Positions 1 through 12,427 are shown, counted from the stretch's first letter. The stretch: 64,000 nt of DNA from Amphiura filiformis (GCF_039555335.1 NC_092642.1:58259776-58323775); one strand, 5' to 3'. Notes: generated by a model not told the origin, from the sequence alone. Made by a program: numbers and translations.

Positions 1-858
1 GCAAATATTCTTTAAATATATTATGTTTGCAAGCCGAACAATTTGAGACTATTTTGGTTTAAATCAGACAATTTTTAGTTTTTTGACCTCTATTGAACCC
101 AACATTTGACCTTTGACCTTTTCGGCTATAACTCAAGAACCGTACATCACAGGTATGGCAAACTATATTTTTTCTGAATTTTGAAAATTTGACCCCTGTA
201 TGACCTTTTCCCGCCAAAAACTACCTTTCCACCAAGTATATTTTAGTATACTTTTTGTATGCTGTTCAGGGGACATCTCTGACATTCATAGGAGTGAAAA
301 AAATTCTGTTGCAATTAGTGGTGAGTCAAAACCCACTTTGACTGGACTAGTAGAATGTTAGTTTCGTACAAGATACAAATGAATAGCAGTGATAATCCAA
401 TACCTTACCTTGCCTACCGGCTTCAGGTGGACAACCTGGGCAATTATAAACTTTGGCATCCTCCGTATATAAATTCTGTAAGTCTTCCAAATTATGACCT
501 TCTAGAGCTCCACACCACTGTTTGTTTGTTTGGGCTATTTCGTCTAGAAAACAAAAGACAAGATAAATGTCATATAAACTACCAAATTACTGTACAAAAA
601 GAAAGCCCGCCCTTCTTTCAGGGGTCATAATTCTTAACATGATTTACATTGAAATTGATGCCGTACATTTAAGATATCTGCTAATAGACTGGTATCTGCT
701 GAATATTACCTATACTATGTGTTATATACTGCAGATTACCAAGACTACTTGATGCTATATAATACTGAAGATTGTTAAAACTTTTAGATTACTGTGATTA
801 CTACTAAATTTAATTTGATATGCAATTTACCTATACGAGAACTTATTTACACAATTGC
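1..858. other. Intergenic, no gene seen
   Basis: AT-rich sequence with only short open frames (for example 355-630) that have no recognisable domain, splice context or compositional bias. Nothing supports a gene here. Confidence 0.5.
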
Positions 859-1101
859 AGGAAGTGCAGTGGCGTAGCCAGGGGGCAGAGTCCCCCCTCC
901 CGCCCAGAAAAATTTCAGGGACAAAATGGGGACGGTAAAGAGCAAAATGTCCTTAAAATTCCCAAAAATGGGACAAAAAATTGACAAATGGGGACTAAAA
1001 TCTGACATTGCTTCCTAAACATTGCCTTTCCACCTAAATGAGGACAAAAATTTGGAGTTGCCCCCTCACACCAAAATCCTGGCTACGCCACTGAGGAAGT
1101 G
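859..1101. mobile_element. hAT-type MITE with 8-bp target duplication
   Basis: A 227-bp element at 867-1093 begins CAGTGGCGTAGCCAGG and ends with the reverse complement of that sequence. It is flanked on both sides by the octamer AGGAAGTG (859-866 and 1094-1101). An 8-bp duplication with CAG-starting termini is the signature of hAT transposons. No transposase can fit in this length, so it is non-autonomous. Related termini occur near 24063-24243 and 45481-45656. Confidence 0.85.
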
Positions 1102-1149
1102 GTAAAGCTACGTTGTTCACTTTAACAAGTTTTTATGAAAATCAAAATC

Positions 1150-1470
1150 TATTTCTCGGGTTCGTCTGTAATTATTAAATAGATAACATTGAAATACATG
1201 TAATACGACCCTTATGCTTGGTGTATTTATCATTAATAGAGAATAGCTTACAAAATACAAAACTTCAATGTATCATGTACGGTAATATAACCGGGAATGA
1301 TAAATGCCCAGGTGCTCAAGTACAAGCATAACATGTAACATGTTACTAATCAACTGCAGTGTCAATAATATTATGTGATTGTAAGAAACGTTTTAACGCA
1401 AACCTGCTGGTGTCATGGTAGTAGCCTGTTGACCCATCGTGGAAAGAAATCGCGATGAATATTACTGTAA
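1150..1470. repeat. Dispersed repeat, copy 1, with near-identical core
   Basis: This stretch is repeated in the same orientation at 10679-11020. The outer parts have diverged. A block of about 85 bp (about 1379-1466), starting AAGAAACGTTTTAACGC and containing TAGCCTGTTGACCCATCG, is almost unchanged between copies. I do not recognise the family. Confidence 0.65.
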
Positions 1471-1789
1471 CAGTAGGCCTACAGCTTACACTTTTCTCAG
1501 AACTACATGTAGCAGAATTCGAAATACGCCATTAAATTATTTTTATTCACACTTTTACTATCTATAGTTAGATTCTATGTGTGTTAAGGATCACTAACCA
1601 CATTATCTTCATTGACCTAGCTCGGAATTGTCTGCTTGAAGACAATTCGTTTTTTTTATTTCATTCTGTTCTGTTTTAAATCATTTTAGGCTACACCGAC
1701 GGTGATTAAATAAAAAGGCTTACTGAATTAAGGTGGTAGGCCTACTACACGTACCTCTTGATAAATTTGTGACAATTTTTGCATTCTTC

Positions 1790-2635
1790 TCAATATGGGC
1801 ATATTGGCCAATTAAAACGTACATAACATAGTCTATGGGCGTCCTGTTCTAAGAAAACGTATATTACTTTCTAGTCTATGGGCATATTGGCCAATGAAAA
1901 CGTACATAACATAGTCTATGGGTGTCCTGTTCTAAGAAAACGTACATTACTTTCTGGTATATGGGCATACTGGCCAATGAAAACGTACATTACATTCTAG
2001 TCTATGGGCATATTGGCCAATGAAAACGTACATAACATAGTCTATGGGCGTCCTGTCCTAAGAAAACGTACATTACATTCTAGTCTATGGGCGTCCTGTC
2101 CTAAGAAAACGTACATTACATTCTAGTCTATGGGCATCCTGTCCTAAGAAAACGTACATTACATTCTAGTCTATGGGCATATTGGCCAATGAAAACGTAC
2201 ATAACATAGTCTATGGGCGTCCTGTCCTAAGAAAACGTACATTACATTCTAGTCTATGGGCGTCCTGTCCTAAGAAAACGTACATTACATTCTAGTCTAT
2301 GGGCATCATGTTCTAAGAAAACGTACATTACATTCTAGTCTATGGACATATTGGCCAATGAAAACGTATAACATAGTCTATGGGCGTCCTGTCCTAAGAA
2401 AACGTACATACATTACATTCTAGTCTATGGACATATTGGCCAATGAAAACGTATAACATAGTCTATGGGCGTCCTGTCCTAAGAAAACGTACATTACGTT
2501 TTGGTATATGGGCATACTGGCCAATGAAAACGTACATAACATAGTCTATGTGCGTCCTGTCCTAAGAAAACGTACACTACATTCTAATCTATGGGCGTCC
2601 TGGCGTAGGAAAACGTACATTAGATTCTAATCTAT
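1790..2635. repeat. Minisatellite of two alternating unit types
   Basis: About twenty tandem units of roughly 40-43 bp. Type A reads GGGCATATTGGCCAATGAAA then CGTACATAACATAGTCTAT. Type B reads GGGCGTCCTGTCCTAAGAAA then CGTACATTACATTCTAGTC. The two types share the ACGTACAT core and alternate irregularly (A-B, then B-B-B runs), implying higher-order duplication. Diverged single units recur at 3119-3200 and 6127-6210. No open frame runs through it. Confidence 0.9.
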
Positions 2636-2718
2636 GATCCCGGCCTATTTTGTCTATGAGTATGCCTGCTGATACTGCCCTCTATCCAGGATTCTGCAGT
2701 AATAATATTAATCCTTGA

Positions 2719-3241
2719 TAGATGGCAGTAGTTTTTTAATTATTATTGGCCAGCAGATGGTATAAATTATAGATACCCATAAAATTACATAAATAAAAAA
2801 TAAAAAATATAATATAATATAATATAATATAATATAATATAATATAATATAATATAATATAATATAATAAAATATAATGGAGTAAAACTATAAAAAAAAT
2901 AGAAATAAAAAATATAAAAATAAATCAAATAAAACAAAACAAAACATATAAAAAAGGAAAGTAGGCCTATCACACAAACTTTACTTTATATTTTAAGAGG
3001 AACAATTGTACATACAGAACTGAACTGTACAATGTTAATGTATATTTGTTCTTGTTCTTAGTAGTCCAAAAGCACATTATATGTAATAATACTGCTAACA
3101 TACTAAGAAAATATATGTGCACGGGTATCCTGGCCTAGGAAAACGTGCCTTACATTTAGTCTATGGGAATCCTGGCCTATGAAAACGTACATTACATACA
3201 GACCCCCCCCCCTAAATTTCAATGCTTCCGCCGCCACTGAA
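2719..3241. repeat. Duplicated 0.5 kb element, copy 1, with (AATAT)n
   Basis: Begins with GATGGCAGTAGTTTTTT and GGCCAGCAGATGGTATAAA and ends with CCGCCGCCACTGA. The same element is at 5707-6246. Copy 1 contains an (AATAT)n microsatellite at about 2806-2868, followed by A-rich sequence, a shared unique block (about 2970-3120) and two diverged units of the 1.8-2.6 kb minisatellite. It has no coding potential beyond low-complexity frames. Confidence 0.8.
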
Positions 3242-3249
3242 GTGAAATT

Positions 3250-4130
3250 GACCAAAAGCATCTTCCTTTGACCAAGTTGTAGGATACAATAATAAATTGT
3301 CCTCATTTGGCCAATTAATGTTAAATTGTATATTTTCGCGCGCATCTGTCGCGGTGAAGTAATTTTAGTACTCCAGCAAAATCAATCGATAAAGTCGAGC
3401 CCATCCTCCACATTGAATGGTGGACTGCACTTATGCCCAAATATGGCACTTGCCAATCAATAATCACCCACTTGAAATCCCCTGGCTCGCTCCACTGATC
3501 AAAATTATGGACAGATATGGGAGTTGTTTTTGCTGTTATCTGCCATTTACGTATCAGGGAGGTACGAACATTTGCAGATGCCCCACCTACTCAGTTTTTA
3601 GCCTACATGAAATGTATACATTATTCTTGATTGACATGACAGCAAGTACAAAAAATATCCGTCAAGTGGTTTAGCTTTAATGTCCTTCGGAAGAGAGCGG
3701 TGCACAAGTGAGTGATAGTCACTAAAAGTTGCATTCGATTTACACAGGGAATTTTGATGGCCATGCCGTTCCATTCCTTACTAAAACACAAAAGTGCAAA
3801 TATTTCCAAACATCTAAATTAGCTAAAAATTTAGGACATGTTACAAAACTATATTTTCTAAAATTTCAGAGAGTAGAAAAAATATTGCCCGGTTATTTTT
3901 CACACAGTGACGTTAACTAGGCAATGCCCTATACCTCTAACATACACTGTTTGTAGAGGTCACACGTCAATGGTGAGAGCACTGTAAAAATGAACAGTAA
4001 CTGCAGTATGATCGGATTAGTGGAACGATTGTGAAATTTGCCTCAGAAACTCAATGGGAACTACTCCCTCGACCCTTACTCCGAAGACCATTGCATAACC
4101 GTTATACTATACTTGCAAATGTGCAGTGAC
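3250..4130. other. Intergenic, no gene seen
   Basis: Short overlapping frames on both strands (3417-3674, 3621-3809, 3729-3920) have no recognisable domain and no paired splice sites. Confidence 0.45.
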
Positions 4131-4388
4131 TATACTTTGATCAGCTCGTAATCGGCGGGAATTGTTAGGCTTTTACCACTACGCCGAAAAGTAGACCTTA
4201 GAGTGTTATTGTTGACCTGACTGGTCTATATTGAGCATGTTAAATAAAGTAGACAAAGTATAGGGCTTGAATTAATAATTTTTGATACTTCTGGTGAGAA
4301 GTGTCACAAGACAATTTTCGCAATAAAATATATTGATATTAATCAGCGATGTTATAAGGCCCGCCGATTACGAGCTGATCAAAGTATA
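4131..4388. mobile_element. Inverted-repeat MITE, possibly Tc1/mariner-like
   Basis: A 258-bp element with near-perfect 29-bp terminal inverted repeats. The left end includes CTTTGATCAGCTCGTAATCG and the right end its complement (4360-4388). The termini are bounded by TA dinucleotides, consistent with a TA target site. It carries no transposase. Superfamily is inferred from the TA alone. Confidence 0.7.
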
Positions 4389-5706
4389 ATTCCGCCTAAA
4401 ATAGTCCTTGGGTCTACATAATTGTACTTACACACTTTTGAGGCGTTTATGACTGATATTGTCCCGACTAGTGGCTTTCTTACTATCAATACCTTTAAGA
4501 AGCTTAAGAACATCCTCCTCAGATAGCTTATAGCCCATTGGACTCTCTTCCGGTACCGTCTCATCGGTGCAAGGTTGGTTGACATTTATAGGGGTTTGGT
4601 TGGTACATACAGCATCGGCTAGATCTTGACCTATGTTTGAAAGAAAGCATTGAAATGATCAGCATTTTCATTACCATATTCTATTGCTGTTGTTTAAAAC
4701 CGTGAAGTACAGTTTTAGACCAGTCAAATTAAGAAAAATCCCCAACATCTACCATGATTCTATTGTGTCCGATTAAGCGTTGACATATTTGGAAATATGG
4801 CTAATTAATATTCATAAGATTGTACAGCGTCCAGTTTTCTCAACTGGGTGACTTAGGCAGGTGTGAAATATAGGGTGTATCAAAATAAAGTATACAGTTT
4901 GAAATATGCCGCTGGATTAGAAAGTATGAGGTCTTTGGTCAAAATTCTCTAGTTGATAACTTAATCAGGAAGCCCCACTTGGCCAGTTCACCACAGAAGA
5001 ACTGACTTACACCTGTTACTTTGATGACAGACAAAACAGGAATTACATGGATAAATTTTAACCTTGACTAATTCCCTAAGGAACTTGAACCAAAAGCGGG
5101 GCTTCCACTTTAAGGCGTGGGGTATGGGCGAACTTGAAGTACAGGTATCTGGAGAGGAGCAACGAGTTACCCCAAATCACAGCGGCAGGTAGTGCCTGGG
5201 CCGCCGAGTACGAATATGTATTAAGTTTGGGAGGTTCGTGTTTGTTTTAAATTTTGGGTTTTTTTTCCCCCAAAATTTGATATTTTTGGTGTATTTCAAA
5301 AAAGCGACATGCCAAAGACAACTTTTTGGGCACATAGTTTGTTATTGTTATTGCAGTTCTTTTCCACATACCTATACGTTACCATTCGCTTTAGTGATTT
5401 ACTAACATTATATATTTTGTGACTACAATTTGGCGTTTTCAATGCGTTTTAAGCTTATCATGAAATTAACGCGAATATCTAGTCACGCTCCTTTTAGAAT
5501 TTTTACCTGATCGTCGGATTTTGCAGGCAACAGAATGCAGATTGGCTCACGATAGATGTCGTATTCCTCTATGTGAGTCACTTGATGATAAAATTACTTT
5601 GAATTCCTTGTAACAACATACAAATGTTCGTCTGGAAACAGGGTTTGGAATTGATTTTGGAACAGCTAAAGACTTCAGCAAACAAACCAACACCATGAAC
5701 AGAGAC
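4389..5706. other. Intergenic, no gene seen
   Basis: No convincing coding region, RNA gene or repeat was recognised. The minus-strand frame at 4379-4585 overlaps the terminus of the preceding MITE and has no domain. Confidence 0.4.
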
Positions 5707-6246
5707 AGATGGCAGTAGTTTTTTTTAAAATTATTACTGGCCAGCAGATGGTATAAAATTACAAAAAAATAAAAAAATAAAATAAAATAAAATAAAATAA
5801 AACATAATAAAAAAAAAAAGGGAAAATAAAACCAAAAATAAAATGAAATAAAAAATATAAATATAAATCAAATAAAATAAAATAAAAGAAAAGAAAAGAA
5901 AAGAAAAGAAAAGAAAAGAAAAGAAAAGAAAAGAAAAGAAAAGAAAAGAAAACAAAACATATAAAAAGGAAAGTATCACACAAACTTTGCTTTATATTTT
6001 ACGAGGAATAATTGTACATACAGACTTGAACTGTACAAATATTAATGTGTTTTTTCTTGTTCTTAGTAGTCCAAAAGCACATTATATGTAACAATACTGC
6101 TAACATACTAAGAAAATATATGTGTACGGGTATCCTGGCCTAGGAAAACGTGCATTACATTTAGTCTATGGGTATCATGGCCTATGAAAACGTACATTAC
6201 ATTCAGACCCCCTCCCCCTAAATTTCAATGCTTCTGCCGCCACTGA
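5707..6246. repeat. Duplicated 0.5 kb element, copy 2, with (AAAAG)n
   Basis: Matches 2719-3241 in order and orientation, including the flanking blocks and the diverged minisatellite units near 6127-6210. At the equivalent internal position the microsatellite is (AAAAT)n followed by (AAAAG)n at about 5886-5951, instead of the (AATAT)n of copy 1. The long minus-strand frames here are low-complexity Phe/Leu translations of the microsatellite. Confidence 0.8.
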
Positions 6247-6450
6247 AGTGAACAATATACAAATGTTCGTCTGGAAACAGGGTTTGGAACTAATTTTGGA
6301 ACTGTGGATGTTTTTCATCATGCTCCACAGATACATGGTATTCAAAACGCTGAAATGCAAAAAAAGTTTTCTGTGACGTCATCACTTCGGTACTCTATAG
6401 CATCGATAAAGGAAACCGACAGTTTCCGAAACTATTGAAAGTAAGTGGAT

Positions 6451-7248
6451 ATCCACCAAAAAACGTTGACAACGTAAAGAAAGCAGCAAGTTTAAAAAGC
6501 CCCCACCTCGGCTCACTTTTTGAAACTTGGTCCCATTTGTAAAAGATACTGATTTAATCTTTGTCATAATTATCAACTTAAAACATTTCCAGAAGTGTTA
6601 TGTATCTTTGATGTGCCGATGCGATATTAAAAGGGCATTTCGTGATCCACAGCCTCATCCCCCACTTTTCTCAAAAAAGTTGAGATTTTTATATCACTGG
6701 AAACCTCTGGCTACATAATGTTTATGTACAAAATATTTCTTGCAGATTAATTCGTTTAGCAAAGATATCGTGAAATTTGAATTTCGTTCTGGTGCACCAG
6801 AACGAAATTACAACGCATTGTCTATGGAGCAGTGTAATACACATAATCATGCATAACTCGTGAAAGCAAAATCGGAATCAACTGAAATTTTGGGAATAGG
6901 TTTTTTCGTGGATATCTAATGAAAAATGACATAAATAGAGGATGCTAGGATCACGAAATACTCCTTTAAGTTGTTAGCATTCTGGAACGATCAGAAAGGT
7001 TATTATGTTGTTCTTGGCCAATATGCTATATATGTTTTGTTTTATAATAATTATTAAGTTCATGACCAATGATTGAATTAAACGAATAACAAGTAGGCAT
7101 GTTAATGGCAATGATGCTATTGTTTAAACGTTAAAACACCGATTTGCTGTTGATATTCAAAATGGGACCAAGTTTCAAAAAGTGAGCCGAGGTGGGGGCT
7201 TTTTAAACTTGCTGCTTTCTTTACGTTGTCAACGTTTTTTTGGTGGAT
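6451..7248. mobile_element. Fold-back element with about 90-bp terminal repeats
   Basis: The left arm (about 6451-6540, starting ATCCACCAAAAAACGTTGAC) is the inverse of the right arm (about 7158-7248). The 620 bp between holds a separate 30-bp perfect palindrome (6780-6809) and no supported gene. The architecture fits a non-autonomous DNA transposon or fold-back element. Confidence 0.75.
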
Positions 7249-7675
7249 TTTCTTTCTTTTTTATGAATGTAGCCAAGCAGCTCTAAGCTTGGAAAGTCAT
7301 CGAGTTACGAAGTACTCCATAAAACGAATAAAACGAAAAATAGATGTTTGAAATTATGTTATCCTTGATTTATGACAGTAAATAATTTGATAAAACTTTA
7401 TCAGCCGTTTATTTTGAAAACTTGCTGGTCACTGCTACCGCGTGACTGTAATGTTAATAGGGATACATATACATTTTAATATACTTTAATTATTCAAGGC
7501 AACTAAGAAAATGTAAATATGAAGAACACATACCCAATGTTGACGATGCCAGCGAGACACAGAGTCAGTCCGGTTTACTTCAAATTGAAACTATGTAGCA
7601 AGGCTTATACTACGGAAGCGTCTAAGTGCCACGACTTAGCAAGATAATTATGTTTTAATGATTGTGGTTTTTTAG

Positions 7676-8995
7676 ATTTGCGGGGCAATCTAGTTGGATA
7701 TCCAAATTTCGCGGTTGATAGTTCTTTGTAGCCCTTTCTAGTTGGAGTTCATTCTAGTTGGATTTCCTATTAAGCGGCGGTTGTTGGCGGTCTTTCGCGG
7801 TTTGTAGTTTTAATTTCCCTCATTCTTCATGCCCTACCCTCTATCGGGGGTTAATTTATAGTTTAAGCTCGTTGGATATCTATACTTCGCGGTGTGTGGT
7901 TCTTTGTGGCCCTGTGGATCGATCTAGTTGGATATCCAAATTTCGCGGTTGATAGTTCTTTGTAGCCCTGCGGGCAATCTAGTTGGATTTCCTATTAAGC
8001 GGCGGTTGTTGGCGGTCTTTCGCGGTTTGTAGTTTTAATTTCCTCATTCTTCATGCCCTACCCTCAATCGGGGGTTAATTTATAGTTTAAGCTTGTTGGA
8101 TAACTATACTTCGTGATGTGTGGTTCGTTGTAGCCCTGCGGGGCAATCTAGTTGGATATCCAAATTTCGCAGTTGATAGTTATTTAGATTTATAGATCTA
8201 GTTGGATTTCCCTATTAAGCGGCGGTTGTTGGCGGTCTTTCGCGGTTTGTGGTTTTGATTTCCCTCATTCTTTATGCCCTGCCCTCTATCGGGGATTATT
8301 TATAGTTTAAGCTTGTTGGATAACTATACTTTACAGTGTGTGATAGCTTGATGTCTCTATTGAGCGGCGGTTGTTGGTTGTCTTTCGCAGTTTGTGGTTT
8401 TAATTTGTTGGATATCCAAATTTTTCGCGATTTGTGGTTCTTTGTAGCCCTGCGGGCTAATCCAGTTGGATATCCCTAGTGAGCGGCGGTTTTTGGCGTT
8501 TTTCGCGGTTTGTGGTTTTAATTTCTCTACTTGTTCGGGCCCTGGCCTCTATCGGTGGCTAATTTGTCTTTTAAACTGGTTGGATATCCATATTTCGCGG
8601 TTTGTGGTTCTTTGTAGCCCTGTGGGGCAATATAGTTTGACATCCCTATTGAGCGGCGGTTGTTGGCGGTCTTTCGCGATTTGTGGTTTTAATTTCCCTT
8701 ATTCTTCAAGCCCTGCAGTCTCTAGGGGGGGGGGGAATTTATAGCTTAAGCTTGTTTTATAGCTTAACCATATTTCGCGGTTTGTGGTTCTTTGTAGCCC
8801 TGCGGGGTAATCTAGTTTGACATCCCTATTGAGCGGCGGTTGTTGGCGGTCTTTCGTGGTTTGTGATTTTAATTTCCCTCATTCTTCAAGCCCTGCTTTC
8901 TATCGAGGGTTGATTAAATAGCTTCAGCTTGTTAGCTATCAAAATTTCGCGGCTTGTGGTTCTTTGCAGCCCTGTGGAAAATCTTGTTGCACATT
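7676..8995. repeat. Satellite-like tandem array
   Basis: At least seven degenerate repeats share GCGGCGGTTGTTGGCGGTC, TTTCGCGGTTTGTGGTTTT and GTTCTTTGTAGCCCTGCGG blocks. The first three are about 220-225 bp apart (anchors 7781, 8006, 8226). Later ones are shortened to about 120-180 bp (8371, 8490, 8660, 8840). Frames read through parts of it, but they track the repeat and are interrupted, so it is treated as non-coding. Confidence 0.8.
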
Positions 8996-9689
8996 CTTAT
9001 AGGCTGTGCCAAGTTGTTCTGTGTGTCTGTGGTGGGACAGTCCCTCCTTTCAATAGGCCTTTGTGTATTTTTGCCGCTTTGCTAATTTTTCTTTACGTAT
9101 GACTTTAATGACCTTCCATATTTGGGTGTCTCCTCTTTTTGGATACGTTATTGTCCCTGCTGGCCTTCCATTTAGTGGAACAATTTTTCACACCTATAGA
9201 GTGCATGCAACAAACCAACCGGAACGGTATAACAATTGAAATGACAGTCATGTAGGAATACAGTTCTACGATAGCTGAAGATGACAGAGGGACAGGTCTC
9301 TACATCGATTCAACAACCATTCATACATATTACATGTTTTATTGCCCTATTATCATGCGAATCGCCCCGTGGTATGACAGAACTTTATTAAATGAGAAAA
9401 TATTGGTAACCTGATCTAGTTTCTTGTGTTATTCAGATTGTTGTGTTGTTCAGATTTAAATAAAGAAAGAAAGTAATAAAGAGATTTCTTTTATTATTTG
9501 TTCTGCTAGCGGCTGCACTATAGGTTTTTTTTAAATAGGCCCTTAATATAATAAATAATAAACCTGAGAATCAAACATCTTGCTTTGATAAAAAAAAATA
9601 ATATCACAATAGCACTGGATGATTAAAATTGTGTTATCCTTGATTAATGACAATAAAATTGTTTGATACAATATTGAAAAAAACAGTTG

Positions 9690-9756
9690 GTCCTCGGGTT
9701 TCGAACTCGGATCCCCGGATCCGGAGTCGAACGCCGAAACCATTGACCTACGGGAC
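9690..9756 (-). repeat. tRNA-like sequence, probable SINE head
   Basis: Read on the minus strand it has an A-box-like TAGGTCAATGGTTTCGGC and a B-box-like GAGTTCGAAACCC, with complementary ends GTCC and GGAC. The middle is an odd repeat of GGATCC, and a clean cloverleaf is not evident. The flank TTATCCTTGATTAATGACA resembles 7365-7385. A tRNA-derived SINE or decayed tRNA is more likely than a working tRNA gene. Confidence 0.5.
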
Positions 9757-9942
9757 TCTGATATAAATTGCTGTGTCGAAGTACATTATTTATTATATGA
9801 ATGGGTGCATCGTCCGGAAAGAACAAAATAATTGTGAAAACTTGATTTTTTGGCGAATGGGGCTCAGAATTTTTATGTAGGGTATCTCAGAAAATGCTAG
9901 GGTATAATTGGAAGTAAATCTGAAAAAGTAGTGTGTAGGTGA

Positions 9943-10200
9943 TTGCCCGCTAGTGATGTAGCCTTGTCCAAAAATTCTGGATCAGCATTATTTTCCACTA
10001 ATCATGCTAATTTTCGCTATGAAATACCGGGTGAAATGAAGCAAAAGTGTTTGTTTATTATTAAACAATGGTTGACTGTAGGATTGGTGTCCCTTTTTGA
10101 ATTAATGAGTTGTCAAGATATTACATTTGGGACTCTAAATAACATTAAACATGGTTTTAGATACACTTTGTACCCAGCGAAAAATATCATAGAACAATAG
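9943..10200 (+). other. Short open frame, not recognised
   Basis: An 85-codon frame starting MPASDVALSKNSG. It has no domain, signal peptide or splice context that I recognise, and it lies between repeats. It is listed only because the frame is not low-complexity; it may be chance or decayed transposon sequence. Confidence 0.12.
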
Positions 10201-10678
10201 AAGTCAAGTGTTTTAATGTTAGGTGTAAATATAGTCTCGCGGGAGCATCTTATTAGTCTTCTTTAACAGTCCTTTTTTAAAACTTGCTGGTCACGGCTAC
10301 CGCGTGACTCTAATTTTATTCGACTAGTCGTATGAAATCACAACAAACAATGGGCCAAACCTATCTAGTCTACCTAATTTCTGCACTAAAAAGTGGCGTT
10401 ATACCACATCAAGTTATTTATATCCATCAATACGTTAATATTTGATGGGGTGGTTAAGTGAAAAAAACACCCCAAATTGACAAATGTACATTGGAATTAC
10501 ACCGGGCATGAGGTAAGTGCTCCATTTGAAAAGAAAATTAATTAATTTCTAATGGGTTAAAATTTGCTATTAACAGTAATAGTAAAGCAAACAAGACCAT
10601 CCAGGCTTGTTCCGTGATTTTTAAGGCTTAAAATGGTCCACTTACCCAATCCTGGTGCTTCTGCCGTCACTGAGTGTA

Positions 10679-11020
10679 ATTTCTCGGGCTCGTCTGTAAT
10701 TATCAATAACAGATTACATTAAAATACCAGGTAAAAAACAATTACATTGCGAATTTCCATACTGTCCAAGCGTTCATACCCCATCCCTTAAGATACTAAA
10801 CTTCAATGTATCATGTTGGCATACTGTAGACCTAATGATAATCTATGTGCTAAATACACATACATGCACAGTGCTCAAGTATAAGCCCAATCAGCTGTCA
10901 ATAACTATCTGATACTAGTAAGAAACGTTTTAACGCAAACCTGCTGGTGTCATGGTAGTAGCCTGTTGACCCATCGTGGAAGGTAATCGCGATGAATATT
11001 ACACTAACAGCAGGGTATGA
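10679..11020. repeat. Dispersed repeat, copy 2, with near-identical core
   Basis: Second copy of the repeat at 1150-1470 in the same orientation. The block at about 10920-11003 is almost identical to 1379-1466 while the sides differ. At 10745-10791 it carries a solo right end of the TTAA fold-back family (GTTCATACCCCATCCCTTAA). Confidence 0.65.
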
Positions 11021-11039
11021 CACTCTTCTTTTCAGGTTT

Positions 11040-12087
11040 ATTTTACAACCCAAACCTATACAAATCCCGTTGGTTTATGAGTGACGAAATGTCCGCATTT
11101 TATTCCCAGAATCTGTGATAAATTCCTGGTATGAATTATTTATTAAGTTTGTCAAGGCAATTGCCTCGATCCATTTTGCAATAATATAAAATCACTTGCT
11201 ATTCGAATAGCAGTACAGTGAGTTCAATGAACTACGCCCTGAAACCGATGGAGTCCGCGACGGGGTCATTGAGTTTAAATGCCCCATCAAAAGAATCTCT
11301 CCACACGCAAATGAACAAACACAATAGGACAAGAAATTATCATGGTTACTGAGCTCTTCTAATATCTTAAAGACCATTATTCGTTATTATCAGTTCCAAT
11401 AAACACCTTATTAATTCAAATCTCTGGATGCATTGAAATGGGTATAGCATTTTGAATAACAGTGGTAGTTTTCATGCCCGTGAACATTTGCCTAATGATT
11501 CTACCAATATGTATGAGGTGTCACCGGAGTTGGAACAGATTAGTGCATATTGACTGCACATTTAAGATGAAAAATGGAAGTTATTGTAATATTATTACAA
11601 ATATTGGTATTATGACATACGGTATAGAAACGACTAATAAAATCCTGCCATGGCGTCAGGTCAAAGGTTTCGATCAGTCCCGTATGTTGAACTAAATTCA
11701 TTAATATTGGAGAGCAATTTATATACCTATTTAATTTTGCTCGAAAAGTCTAGCCAAGAATTTGCTCACCGATAGCTTCACATTGCACCGCAGTCCGACC
11801 GAAAAACGATAGTAACGCATTCTAGCATCGAATGCTATCGTGTGCAAATTTTAGAGTTCTCGAATAAATTTATTTATGTATACATAGCTGGATCTGTTCT
11901 GTCTTTAAATCATTAAGTACAAAGTCTTTCGGAGCTCTATTTTGGTCAACTGAAATATAGGGGGTCTTTCGGAGCTGCAAAATCCGAAAAGGGGGGTCTT
12001 TCCGGGGGAACATACCCGTGTGGTCATTTGTGTTGAGTAACTTGAGTGCCCCCCGGGTGAATAATAGAATACAAATGACGAGTTAAC
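11040..12087. other. Intergenic, no gene seen; repeat end at 11935-12056
   Basis: No supported gene. The 11935-12056 stretch (GGGGGTCTTTCGGAGCTG, then GAGTGCCCCCCGGGTG) resembles the termini of a repeat family also seen near 26818-27150 and 51285-52650. Confidence 0.35.
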
Positions 12088-12427
12088 TACCCAGCAAACA
12101 CAACACATTTTCGACATCTTGTCAGAAAACTTTAAAATGTCGGGTTATATAAAGGGTATATCAAGGGTATATAAAAGGGTAGATAAAGGGTATAAAACGT
12201 TTTCGTAACATTCAGAAACATTTTATGATAACCTACTGCAAATAATGTTATTCAAGTGTTTAAAAATATTGTTGTAGTGTGTTTTCATGCACAACGTTTT
12301 AAAATGTTTTCATGTCCTTTATATAACCCGACATTTAATGTTATCGTTTTTACCTAAACCAAAATCTGATATAACATGTATAACTTGTTTAAAATGTTTT
12401 TTGAAACATTTTTGTGTTTGCTGGGTA
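12088..12427. mobile_element. MITE with TACCCAGCAAACAC termini
   Basis: About 340 bp with inverted termini TACCCAGCAAACACAA and TTGTGTTTGCTGGGTA, plus subterminal inverted blocks around GTCGGGTTATATAAAG and CTTTATATAACCCGAC. The interior has several AAGGGTATA repeats. The plus-strand frame 12287-12697 begins inside it and is not considered a gene. Confidence 0.75.

Noticed and set aside
5734-5983. Phe/Leu-rich membrane protein on the minus strand
   Set aside because: It is a translation of the (AAAAT)n/(AAAAG)n microsatellite.
9690-9756. Functional tRNA gene
   Set aside because: A and B boxes are present, but the anticodon arm is replaced by GGATCC repeats and the same layout recurs at 31557-31622, which fits a SINE better.
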